64,000 nucleotides of DNA from Hydrogenophilales bacterium (GTDB lineage Bacteria; Pseudomonadota; Gammaproteobacteria; Burkholderiales; Thiobacillaceae). The position numbers and the translations under genes were made by a program. Below are positions 16,807 to 25,459 of this stretch, one piece after another; within the stretch, counting starts at the first letter, position 1; each line of letters starts with the position of its first letter. Location of the stretch: NCBI GenBank assembly GCA_016703155.1, contig JADJCP010000001.1, forward strand, positions 930,001-994,000, read 5' to 3'. The notes beneath the pieces are model-generated. The model did not search any database and was not told where the DNA came from. It saw only the letters and a program-made list of their open reading frames with translations.

Positions 16807-17448
16807 ATGATGGCCAGGACCGTCGTCAAGCCACGCCGCGCGCCGTCCGAACCCAAGGTACCGGCACGCGACAGCTACCTCAAGGTGATGATCGTCGACG
16901 CCGACGGCGAACGCAGCCGCCAGTTGCGCGGCGCGCTGACGCTGGCCGGTTACCGGGTGGTCGCCGAACTGCGCGAGGCCATCGACCTGCCCGATGCGGT
17001 CGCCGGCATGAAGCCGCACATCGTCATCGTCGCCGCCGACTCACCCGACCGCGACACCATGGAGCAGATCAGCCTGACGACTCGCAACGCACCCCGACCG
17101 GTGGTCATGTTCACTCAGGATGGCGCCAGCGAAACCATCAAGGCGGCGGTCCAGGCGGGCGTGTCGGCCTATGTCGTCGACGGCCTGGCACCGGATCGCC
17201 TGAAACCCATCCTGGAAGTCGCCTGTGCCCGCTTCGAGGCGCATCAGGAACTGAGTCTCAAGCTTGCCGACACCGAACGCGAACTCGCCGAGCGCAAGTC
17301 CGTCGAGCGTGCCAAGGGGTTGCTGATGGAACGGCGCGGCCTGAGCGAAGACGACGCCTACAAGGAACTGCGCAAGCTGGCCATGACGACCGGCAAGCCG
17401 CTCGGCGAGATCGCCGATACCCTGCTTGCCGCCGCGCATCTTCTTTAG
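16807..17448 (+). CDS. nasT: NasT-like ANTAR antiterminator
   Basis: A 213-residue regulator with an N-terminal receiver-like domain (LKVMIVDADGERS) and a C-terminal ANTAR RNA-binding domain (ERKSVERAKGLLMERRGLSEDDAYKELRKLAMTTGKPLGEIADT). Residue 75 or so, where phosphorylated receivers have Asp, reads IVIVAADSPDRDT, so the acceptor appears to be Ala and control is probably by protein contact rather than phosphorylation. NasT proteins bind paired hexaloop hairpins and prevent termination; matching sites precede nrtA and nirB. No nasS sensor gene is adjacent. Starts at 16807 and 16810 are equivalent. Confidence 0.88.
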   Translation: MMARTVVKPRRAPSEPKVPARDSYLKVMIVDADGERSRQLRGALTLAGYRVVAELREAIDLPDAVAGMKPHIVIVAADSPDRDTMEQISLTTRNAPRPVVMFTQDGASETIKAAVQAGVSAYVVDGLAPDRLKPILEVACARFEAHQELSLKLADTERELAERKSVERAKGLLMERRGLSEDDAYKELRKLAMTTGKPLGEIADTLLAAAHLL

Positions 17449-17515
17449 CAGCCAGTCACGCTTGGCGTGAATCGCCGCGGATTGTGCCCGCGGCATGCGC
17501 GCTCCAGGGTTCAGC

Positions 17516-20500
17516 CTATGCCAGCCGTGTGCCCAGCCAGCGACTGGCAAAGGCCGCGCCCGGTTCGGGCCGGCCAAAATAGTAACCCTGGGCCTGGTAG
17601 CACCCCATGGCAAGCAGGGTTTCGGCCTGGGCCTGGGTTTCCACCCCTTCCGCCAGGGTCATCAGGTCCAGGGTGCGGCCCATGCCGATGATGGTGTTGA
17701 CGATGGCGTAGTCGTTATGGTCGGACAGCATATCGCGCACGAACGACATGTCGACCTTGACCTTGCTGATGGGCAGCCGTTGTAGATAGGCCAGCGAGGA
17801 ATAGCCGGTACCGAAATCGTCGATGGCCAGGGCAAAGCCCGCTGACTTAAGCCTGCCGGCGATATTGATGGCCAGTTCGACATCGCGCATCAGACCGCTT
17901 TCCGTCAATTCCAGCTCGAACTGGCTCGGCGAAAGCCCGGCGCGGCGCACAATGGCCAGCGCCAGGTCGGGAAAATCCAGGCTCTCGATCTGCTGGGTGG
18001 CGATGTTCACCGCCAGGCGCCCGGGCAGCGTCCGGCCCTCGGCCTGCCAGGTATTCAGTTGTCGGCAAGCCTCTTCCAGCACCCAGGTACCGAGTTCGGC
18101 CATCATGCCGCGCTCTTCGGCGATGGGGATGAACAGTGCCGGGCTGATGTCGCCATGCTCCGGTCGGTGCCAGCGCATCAGCGCTTCGGCACCGACCAGT
18201 TCGCCGTTTTCCAGCTTGATCTGCGGCTGGAAATGCAGGCTCAATTCGCCACCGCGGCCTTGCAGCGCGGCCCGGAGATCCCGCGCCAACATCATGCGCT
18301 CGGCCAGACCGGCGCTCATCTCGGGCCGGTAGAAGCGGTAGCCGCCACCCGAGGATTTCGCCCGATACATGGCGACATCGGCATGTTGCAGCAGATCGTC
18401 CGGGGTTCTGCCGTCCTGGGGATAGAGAACGATGCCGATGCTCGCCGACAGTGAAAAACGATGCCCCATGATCTCCAAAGGCACGGCCAAGGCGGCGATC
18501 AAGCGTTCGGCGATCAGTGCCGAGACCACCTGGTCGGCACCCATGGCCAGGACGACGAATTCATCGCCACCCATGCGCGCCATGGACTCGTCCTGGCGCA
18601 AAACGCTCTGAAAGCGCCTGGCCACTTCTTGCAATACCCGGTCACCGACGGTATGGCCCTGGGTATCATTTATCTCCTTGAAGCGGTCGAGGTCCAGGAA
18701 CAACAACGCCAGGGATTGCTCATGACGTTGTGCCGTGGCCAGGGCCTGCCCGAGGCGGTCAAGCAGCAACGCCCGATTGGGGAGTTCGGTCAGGGTGTCG
18801 TAGAAGGCCAGGCGTTGCAGCGCGTCCTTGGCGGTCTTGCGCTCGGTGATGTCCTGAAGGCTGAACTGGATCAATTTCCGGCCCTGGTAGTCGAAGGCCA
18901 TGAGATGGACCTCCGCATCCCACTCCATGCCGTCCGGCCGGCGATGCCGCCACTCGAAAACCCGTGACCCCTGCTTCAGGGCCTGCCTGATATGCTCGCC
19001 GGCGGCCTCGGCCGAGGGCTGGCCGCCATGCTGGGTGGGCGCCGAGACGTCCAGCGGCGTCAGTCCCAATACCGCTTCGCGCCGTTGCAGATGGTAGATG
19101 GCCACGGCGGCCTGGTTGCAATCGACAAAGCGGCCGGAATCCGGATCCAGCACGACCAATGGAATACGCGAGTCGGCGAACAGCACCTTGTTGTAGATCT
19201 CGCTCTCCAGGATGCGCGCCTCGGCGACCTGAAGCGCTTCGACCTGATCCGTCAGATCCTTGGCCTGGGACGCCAGGATCTCCTGATTGCGCCTGAGCAT
19301 GCCGCGCATCGCCGCCTGGGCCTCCTCCAGCTGATGTATCTCGGCGATGCCGCTCATGGCTGGGGGATCGCTGAAGTCCAGACGGCCGGTTCGTTCGCTG
19401 GCCAGGGCCAGGGCCTCGAGTGGGCGGGCGATGCTGCGCGCCTGGAAGCGCGCGATCAGAAACGCCAGAAACAGGATCACGACGAGACCGCCGGCCAGGG
19501 CCAGCGCGACGGGCCGCCACGCGGGCATGAAATCCAGCGAAGGGGCGAGGGTCACCACCCAGAAACGCTGACCTCCCAGGAAATAGGGCCGGACATTGGC
19601 CAGGTATTGCGTCGCGCCGGTGCGGAATTGAAAGACCTCGGTGGTCTTGTCGGCGGCATGCCAGGCACTCCTGAGAGCGTCGACGCTATGCAGGCCAAGA
19701 TCGGCAACCGGCTTGAGCACCCGCTTCAACCATTCGTTTTCCTGAACGCCTTCCGGCATGGCGGGCAAGGCCAGAACCCGCCAGTCGTCGGTGACGATCA
19801 AGGCCAGGCCGCGTTTGCCGACGCTGGCGCGCAGCGTGGTTCGGGACAAGTCGCGCAACTTCAGATCGAAGCCCAGGACGAAGTCACGGCCATCCTTCAG
19901 GAGCCACCGGATGGACGCCGAAATGCCCGGGTCCCCGGTGGTAAAAAAAAGATAGGGCTCGGTCCATTGAACCCGTTCCGACTCGCTGCCCGCCATGGCC
20001 ACCCGATACCAGGGCCGCAGGCGCGCATCGTAGCCCAGCGCCTTCCAGTGGCTGGTGACGCTGCCGTCAGGGGCGTGCTCGAAGAACCGATGGCGTTGGC
20101 CCCAGCCGGGCAAGTCCGTCATCCGGTTGCGCCAGCCGCCACTGGCCAGTTCCAGCAACAGCCAAGCCTGGCCGGTCGACGTGCCGGCGACCACCGAAGT
20201 GACTTGCGGCAAGACCCTCAGGACAGGCATGAACAGCCGATTGAATTCCCCGGGATCGTCAAGATCGGGGGGTTGGCCACCGCTCCAATCACGGGCGAGG
20301 CTCAGCAGGATCCGGGCCGGTGCAAAAGTAGTGTTCAGGCTGGTTTCGACGCGCAATGCGGCAACGTTGAACTGATCTTCGGCGCTACGCTCCACAATCG
20401 GACGCAAGCCGAACAGGACGAACACCAGGCCCAGCAACAGGGCGGTGCCCAACACCAATAGGCTCCAGCGGATCAGGATGACCCGGCGCAGGGAAACGGG

Positions 20501-20518
20501 CGAGGCGTGTTCTGGCAC
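17516..20518 (-). CDS. Membrane GGDEF-EAL sensor protein
   Basis: A 1000-residue c-di-GMP enzyme. The order is: transmembrane helix near residue 20; periplasmic Cache-like sensor (to ~330); second transmembrane helix; HAMP; PAS (near 440-560); GGDEF; EAL. The cyclase keeps MGGDEF, but the inhibitory RxxD site is replaced by RQDE. The phosphodiesterase keeps the EAL signature, the Asn of LAVNIAT, the Glu of ELTESGL, DDFGTGYSS, KVKVDMSF and the Glu of AEGVETQ, so it is probably active. Translation would start at GTG 20518. It stands alone on the minus strand and may respond to an external ligand bound by the Cache domain. Confidence 0.9.
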   Translation of the reverse strand: MPEHASPVSLRRVILIRWSLLVLGTALLLGLVFVLFGLRPIVERSAEDQFNVAALRVETSLNTTFAPARILLSLARDWSGGQPPDLDDPGEFNRLFMPVLRVLPQVTSVVAGTSTGQAWLLLELASGGWRNRMTDLPGWGQRHRFFEHAPDGSVTSHWKALGYDARLRPWYRVAMAGSESERVQWTEPYLFFTTGDPGISASIRWLLKDGRDFVLGFDLKLRDLSRTTLRASVGKRGLALIVTDDWRVLALPAMPEGVQENEWLKRVLKPVADLGLHSVDALRSAWHAADKTTEVFQFRTGATQYLANVRPYFLGGQRFWVVTLAPSLDFMPAWRPVALALAGGLVVILFLAFLIARFQARSIARPLEALALASERTGRLDFSDPPAMSGIAEIHQLEEAQAAMRGMLRRNQEILASQAKDLTDQVEALQVAEARILESEIYNKVLFADSRIPLVVLDPDSGRFVDCNQAAVAIYHLQRREAVLGLTPLDVSAPTQHGGQPSAEAAGEHIRQALKQGSRVFEWRHRRPDGMEWDAEVHLMAFDYQGRKLIQFSLQDITERKTAKDALQRLAFYDTLTELPNRALLLDRLGQALATAQRHEQSLALLFLDLDRFKEINDTQGHTVGDRVLQEVARRFQSVLRQDESMARMGGDEFVVLAMGADQVVSALIAERLIAALAVPLEIMGHRFSLSASIGIVLYPQDGRTPDDLLQHADVAMYRAKSSGGGYRFYRPEMSAGLAERMMLARDLRAALQGRGGELSLHFQPQIKLENGELVGAEALMRWHRPEHGDISPALFIPIAEERGMMAELGTWVLEEACRQLNTWQAEGRTLPGRLAVNIATQQIESLDFPDLALAIVRRAGLSPSQFELELTESGLMRDVELAINIAGRLKSAGFALAIDDFGTGYSSLAYLQRLPISKVKVDMSFVRDMLSDHNDYAIVNTIIGMGRTLDLMTLAEGVETQAQAETLLAMGCYQAQGYYFGRPEPGAAFASRWLGTRLA

Positions 20519-20668
20519 CTGAAGGAATCCATCCGCAAGCTGGTGGTGGCCTGGCGAAAATTAGCACGAACCCCCCGGCGAGGCGAGCCATGCTGCTCCG
20601 GTAACGCCGCCAGGCGCAACCTGCATGAGCTACGTATTCATTCCGATTGATTCCGAAGTGGCCGACGG

Positions 20669-21640
20669 TTAGCCGATCACCTGGTAATACAGGTTCTGCG
20701 GATGGTTCGCCTGAGCGAAAAAGAACCAGCGCTCGAACAGCAGGCCGAGATATTGCACCGCCATCGCCGCGACCAGGAGGCTGGCCGAATCGTTGAACAA
20801 TCCGGCCCAGAGCAGCAGCACCGGCACCGGGAAGCCCAGCACCAGGAACAGCCACTTCACCGACTTCAGGAAGGCGGCGCCGCGCCCGTGGAAGTACTAG
20901 CGGGTATTGTACGAGCCGCCCATCATGCCCATGGCACGCTGCTGCACCTTGTTGTGGCGCACGCCGATGGCCGATTGCAGGGTGGAGATGCGCTTCAGCC
21001 GGGCATTGCGGATCAGCGAGGCGGCACGCGTCGCCAGGGCGGCCAGGGTCAGGATAATGGCCCAGCCGGCGTAGAACTCGGTGAGCGCCGGTGCCTGATA
21101 GGCAGCGTAGGCGGCGGCCAAGGTAAAACCGGAGGCCGAGCCGAGCAGGAAGTAGTTCAGCACGGTCAGCGGGCTGGCCCATTCCTGGAGGAATTTCACC
21201 GCCGCGTAGACCATGCCGGTGCACAGGAACAGCAACAGGTTGGCCGCCGCGCCCAGGCTGCCGAGGGTCAGCGCCACCTGGCCGGGCATGCCCCAGCCGT
21301 ACAGATCGGCGTCCAGTTCCAGCCAGTTGGCGAGGATGTAGACGGCGATCAGGCTCATCACCAGTGGCAGGGCGATGATTTCGCGCGACAGCCAGGAGGT
21401 GCGCCACTGGCTGGCGGCGCGCCAGGCACGCTCCGGGTGGCCGAGGTGGAAGAAGGAAAGAATCAGTCCGGCGACCAGGAAGCCCAGGGCGATGGCGCCG
21501 CCGATGGCGTAATAGCTGCCCGGCTGCGCCGGCAGGACGTTGACGATGGAATAGGTCTGGCTCGAATAAAGGGCCAGAAACAGACCCTGGCCAACGCCGA
21601 TCAGGGTGGTCAGGAAAATGACCGAGAAAGCGGGGTGCAT
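20669..21640 (-). pseudogene. soeC: Sulfite dehydrogenase membrane anchor, amber-interrupted
   Basis: A DmsC/NrfD-like quinone-interacting anchor subunit, third gene of soeABC. The reading frame MHPAFSVIFLTTLIG.. continues for 247 codons to GGSYNTR, meets TAG at 20897-20899, and then continues in the same frame with YFHGRGAAFLKSVKWLF and about 65 more residues including two hydrophobic helices. Relatives read NTREFFHG at this point, so a Glu codon (GAG) has probably become TAG. Without readthrough the last membrane helices are lost. Either a true nonsense mutation or a sequence error; the remainder of the gene is undamaged. Confidence 0.8.
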
Positions 21641-21654
21641 AAAAACTCCAATCG

Positions 21655-21722
21655 AGATGCAAGATTCAGGAGGCAGGATTCAAGTAACTTTCCGCTTGCA
21701 TCTTGTCCCTTGAACCTTGTAA
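21655..21722. repeat. Intergenic CTTGAA-rich repeat
   Basis: The soeB-soeC spacer is built from CAAGATTCAGGAGG, GGATTCAAG, CTTGCATCTTG and CCTTGAACCTTG words, like the nrtB-nrtC spacer (4976-5060) in the opposite sense. Probably a dispersed non-coding repeat. Confidence 0.5.
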
Positions 21723-21728
21723 CTGCCT

Positions 21729-22454
21729 TTACATGAGCCAATCGTCCAGGGTGGCGTCCTTGCTCACCTCGTGGCGAATGTCTTCCTTCTTCAACGGGTT
21801 GTCGGCGCGCACCAGTTCGTCCTCGTGGATGCGCAGCTTGGTTTTGCGCCGGGGCAGGTAATGGTTCGCCGGCTTGGTGCCCCACTCGGGCATCAGCGGG
21901 TAGCCGCCGTTCTCGCGAATGGCGATCGACACCTCGGATTCCGGGTCGTGGACATCGCCGAACAGGCGCGCGCTGGTCGGGCAGGAGATGACGCAGGCGG
22001 GTTTGCGCCGGTCCTCCGGAATGCTCATGTCGTAGATCCGGTCGACGCACAGGGTGCATTTCTTCATTACCTTCTGCTTCTCATCGAACTCGCGCGCGCC
22101 GTAGGGACAGGCCCAGGAGCAGTACTTGCAGCCGATGCACTTGTCGTAGTTGACCAGGACGATGCCGTCTTCCTTGCGCTTGTACGAGGCGCCGGTCGGA
22201 CATACCGGCACGCAGGGGGCATCCTCGCAATGCAGGCAGGACTTGGGGAAGTGGATGGTCTCGGTGCAGGGAAACTCGCCGACCTCATAGGTCTGCACCC
22301 GGTTGAAGAAGGTGCCGGTCGGGTCGGCGCCATAGGGGTTGTCGTCGAACATCGGCCCGGCCGCGCCGGAGGTGTTCCACTGCTTGCACGAGGTCACGCA
22401 GGCGTGGCAACCGACACAGACGTTGAGGTCGATGACCAATGCCAACTGGGTCAT
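21729..22454 (-). CDS. soeB: Sulfite dehydrogenase iron-sulfur subunit
   Basis: A 241-residue DmsB-type ferredoxin with four [4Fe-4S] cluster motifs: CVGCHACVTSC, CLHCEDAPCVPVCP, CIGCKYCSWACPY and CTLCVDR...CVISCP. It transfers electrons from the molybdenum subunit SoeA to the membrane subunit SoeC. The start at 22454 overlaps the soeA stop by 4 nt (ATGA), indicating translational coupling. It resembles SoeB more than DmsB because of its partner genes. The location is cytoplasmic, as no signal peptide is present. Confidence 0.88.
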   Translation of the reverse strand: MTQLALVIDLNVCVGCHACVTSCKQWNTSGAAGPMFDDNPYGADPTGTFFNRVQTYEVGEFPCTETIHFPKSCLHCEDAPCVPVCPTGASYKRKEDGIVLVNYDKCIGCKYCSWACPYGAREFDEKQKVMKKCTLCVDRIYDMSIPEDRRKPACVISCPTSARLFGDVHDPESEVSIAIRENGGYPLMPEWGTKPANHYLPRRKTKLRIHEDELVRADNPLKKEDIRHEVSKDATLDDWLM

Positions 22455-25336
22455 TGCGTGCCTCCCTTGGTGAACTTGCCGGCAAAGTAGTTCTGCCATG
22501 TCCGGCGCGGCGGCGTGCCCGGTGCCGGCGGCACGGCGACGAACTGCGGCGAGGTCTCGGGAGGTTCCCCGGGGTCGGCCTTGTAGAGACGCACACGCAC
22601 GTCGTACCAGGCGGCCTGGCCGGTCACCGGGTCGGAGTTGGAGACATGCTCACCCGCCGCATGCGCCGGCAGTTCTTCGGAGATCAGGTGATTGAGCAGG
22701 AAGCCCTGCTTCGCCTCGTTGGCCTTCGGATCGAGGTTCCAGGCACCCGCTGCCTTGCCTATCGCGTTCCAGGTCCACACCGTGCCCGGCTCCACCGCCT
22801 CGGACAGACGCGCCATGCAGCGCACCTTGCCCCACTGGCTTTCCACCCAGATCCAGTCGTCGTCGCTCACCCCGGCCGCGGCGGCGGTCTTCGGGTTGAC
22901 GTACAGATAGTTGTAGGCGTGGATCTGGCGCAGCCAGGCATTCTGCGAATCCCAGGAGTGATACATGGCCATGGGCCGCTGGGTGACCGCGTTGAGCGGA
23001 TACTTGTGTTTGTCGGACAGGGTCGCTTCGAGCGGTTCGTAATAGAACGGCAGCGGGTCGAAGTAGGTCTCGATGCGCTTCTTCAAGTGCGCCGGTGGCT
23101 GCCGGCCATCGGTCTTGCCCTGCGCCGCGAGGCGGAATTTCTGCAACACCTCGGAATAGATGTGGATGTTGATCGGCTCGGCGTGCCGGGTCATGCCATG
23201 CGCCTGCGCCCATTGCAGATAGCCCTGGTTCCAGTTGCGCATGTACTGGTAGCTCTTCGGCATGTGGTAGTGGAAGACGCAATTGTTCTTCTCGTACATC
23301 TGCCACTGGTTCGGGTTCGGTTCGCCCTTCATCGACTTCTCGCCGCCCTGGCCGCGCCAGCTGGCCAGGAAGCCGATACCGGAACCCGGCGCGGTTTCGA
23401 AATTGACGATGAAGTCGGGGTAATCGCGATATTTGCGCTGCCCCGCCTGATCGACGAAGGCCGGCAGTTTCAGGCGCGAACCCAGCTCGATGAGCACTTC
23501 CTGGAACGGCTTGCACTCGCCGGTCGGCGGCACCACCGGGATGCGCACCGAATCCACCGGGCCATCGAATTCGGAGATCGGCCGGTCGAGCATGGACATG
23601 GCGTCGTGCCGTTCCAGATAGGTCGTGTCCGGCAGGATCAGATCGGCGAAGGCGGTCATTTCCGACTGGAAGGCATCGGCAACGACGATGAAGGGGATCT
23701 TGTAGCTGCCGTCGTCTTCCTTGTCGTTGAGCATCTTGCGCACCTCGACGGCGTTCATGGTCGAGTTCCAGGCCATGTTCGCCATGAAGATCAGCAGGGT
23801 GTCGATCTTGTACGGGTCGCCGCGCCAGGCGTTGGTGATGACGTTGTGCATCAGGCCGTGCACCGACAGCGGGTATTCCCAGGAAAAGGCCTTGTCGATA
23901 CGCACCGGGCCGCCGTTCTCGTCGACGAACAGATCGTCCGGATCGGCCGGCCAGCCCAGCGGCATGCCGTCCAGCGGCGTGTTCGGGCGGACCGCTTCCG
24001 GGCCGGTCGGGGTCTTGGCGCACGGTGGGATCGGTCGTGGAAACGGCGCCTTGTGGCGGAAGCCGCCGGGCCGGTCGATGGTGCCGAGGATGGACATCAG
24101 AATGCCCAGCGCGCGGATCGACTGAAAGCCATTCGAGTGCGCCGCCATGCCGCGCATGGCGTGGAAGGCGACCGGATTGCCGGTCACCGTCTGGTGTTCG
24201 TTTTCCCAGACATCGGTCCAGGCGATGGGCAGTTCGATCTTCTGGTCGCGCGCCGTCACGCCCATCTCGTGGGCCAGGCGCTTGATGGTCTCGACCGGGA
24301 TGCCGGTGATGCCGGCGGCCCATTCCGGGGTGTACTGCTCGACGCGTTCGGCGAGCAACTGGAAGGCCGGCTTCACTGGCGTGCCGTCGGCGAGACGGAA
24401 CTCGCCGAGCAGATAGGGATCGACGCCTGGCGTCTGGGTCGACACCGGGCGGTTCATCTCGCGATCCCACCAGAGCTTGTTCTGCGGGTCGAAACAGCCC
24501 TCTTCAGGCGGCACCTCGAAGCGCACGAACATGCCGTACTCCGGGCTGGCCGGGTCCATGTTCACCAGTTCCGCCGAGTTGCTGTAATTGACCAGGAAAT
24601 CGCGGTCGTACAGGCCGGTCTTGAGAATCTCGTGGATCAGCGCCAGGAGCAGCGCGCCGTCGGTGCCCGGCTTGATCGGAATCCACTCGTCGGCGATCGC
24701 CGAATAGCCGGTGCGCACCGGGTTCACCGAGATGAAGCGGCCGCCGTTGCGCTTGAACTTCGACAGGGCGATCTTCATCGGATTCGAGTGATGGTCCTCG
24801 GCGGTGCCGATCATCACGAACAGCTTGGCGCGATCCAGATCCGGCCCGCCGAATTCCCAGAACGAGCCGCCGATGGTGTAGATCAGCCCGGCCGCCATGT
24901 TCACCGAACAGAAGCCGCCATGCGCCGCGTAATTGGGCGTGCCGAACTGGCGCGCGAACAGGCCGGTGAGCGCCTGCATCTGGTCGCGGCCGGTGAACAG
25001 GGCGAACTTCTTCGGGTCAGTGGCGCGAATCCTGCCGAGCCGCTCTTCGAGGATTGCGAAGGCCTCTTCCCAGGAGATCGGCTCGAACTCCCCCGCGCCG
25101 CGGTCGGCGCCCGCCTTGCGGCGCAGCGGCCGGGTCAGCCGGCCCGGCGAATATTGCTTCATGATGCCGCTGGACCCCTTGGCGCAGAGCACTCCCTGGT
25201 TCAGCGGGTGATCCGGATTGCCCTCGATGAAGCGCACCTCGCCGTTTTTCAGATGCACCTTGATGCCGCAGCGGCAGGCGCACATGTAGCAGGTGGTGGT
25301 GCGGACTTCTTCGTGAAGATGCTCTGTATCGGGCAT
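22451..25336 (-). CDS. soeA: Sulfite dehydrogenase molybdopterin subunit
   Basis: A 961-residue molybdopterin oxidoreductase. An N-terminal [4Fe-4S] motif, CYMCACRCG plus GVLCAKG, is followed by the catalytic domains (GGFCSVNMAAGL; VMIGTAEDHHSNPMK) and a C-terminal MGD-binding domain (PMAMYHSWDSQNAWLRQIH). Size, sequence style and the soeA-soeB-soeC order match the cytoplasmic, membrane-anchored SoeABC that oxidises sulfite to sulfate and feeds the quinone pool in sulfur oxidisers. Related polysulfide or thiosulfate reductases cannot be fully excluded. ATG at 25336 is preferred; GTG at 25363 is an alternative. No Tat signal is seen. Confidence 0.85.
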   Translation of the reverse strand: MPDTEHLHEEVRTTTCYMCACRCGIKVHLKNGEVRFIEGNPDHPLNQGVLCAKGSSGIMKQYSPGRLTRPLRRKAGADRGAGEFEPISWEEAFAILEERLGRIRATDPKKFALFTGRDQMQALTGLFARQFGTPNYAAHGGFCSVNMAAGLIYTIGGSFWEFGGPDLDRAKLFVMIGTAEDHHSNPMKIALSKFKRNGGRFISVNPVRTGYSAIADEWIPIKPGTDGALLLALIHEILKTGLYDRDFLVNYSNSAELVNMDPASPEYGMFVRFEVPPEEGCFDPQNKLWWDREMNRPVSTQTPGVDPYLLGEFRLADGTPVKPAFQLLAERVEQYTPEWAAGITGIPVETIKRLAHEMGVTARDQKIELPIAWTDVWENEHQTVTGNPVAFHAMRGMAAHSNGFQSIRALGILMSILGTIDRPGGFRHKAPFPRPIPPCAKTPTGPEAVRPNTPLDGMPLGWPADPDDLFVDENGGPVRIDKAFSWEYPLSVHGLMHNVITNAWRGDPYKIDTLLIFMANMAWNSTMNAVEVRKMLNDKEDDGSYKIPFIVVADAFQSEMTAFADLILPDTTYLERHDAMSMLDRPISEFDGPVDSVRIPVVPPTGECKPFQEVLIELGSRLKLPAFVDQAGQRKYRDYPDFIVNFETAPGSGIGFLASWRGQGGEKSMKGEPNPNQWQMYEKNNCVFHYHMPKSYQYMRNWNQGYLQWAQAHGMTRHAEPINIHIYSEVLQKFRLAAQGKTDGRQPPAHLKKRIETYFDPLPFYYEPLEATLSDKHKYPLNAVTQRPMAMYHSWDSQNAWLRQIHAYNYLYVNPKTAAAAGVSDDDWIWVESQWGKVRCMARLSEAVEPGTVWTWNAIGKAAGAWNLDPKANEAKQGFLLNHLISEELPAHAAGEHVSNSDPVTGQAAWYDVRVRLYKADPGEPPETSPQFVAVPPAPGTPPRRTWQNYFAGKFTKGGTQ

Positions 25337-25459
25337 GGTCGGTGGCCGTGCCGCCCATCTCACCCCGGAAAATCGGGGCCTTGCCTGAGCGGCCAGATAA
25401 ATTAGTAACTTCTAATTTTCTCATTTATCAGGCCGTAATCAAACCCGTGCCGGAGATAA

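Noticed and set aside
22439..25405. Long plus-strand open frame opposite soeA
   Set aside because: The soeA strand carries all cofactor motifs; the opposite frame has none and is a GC-bias artefact.
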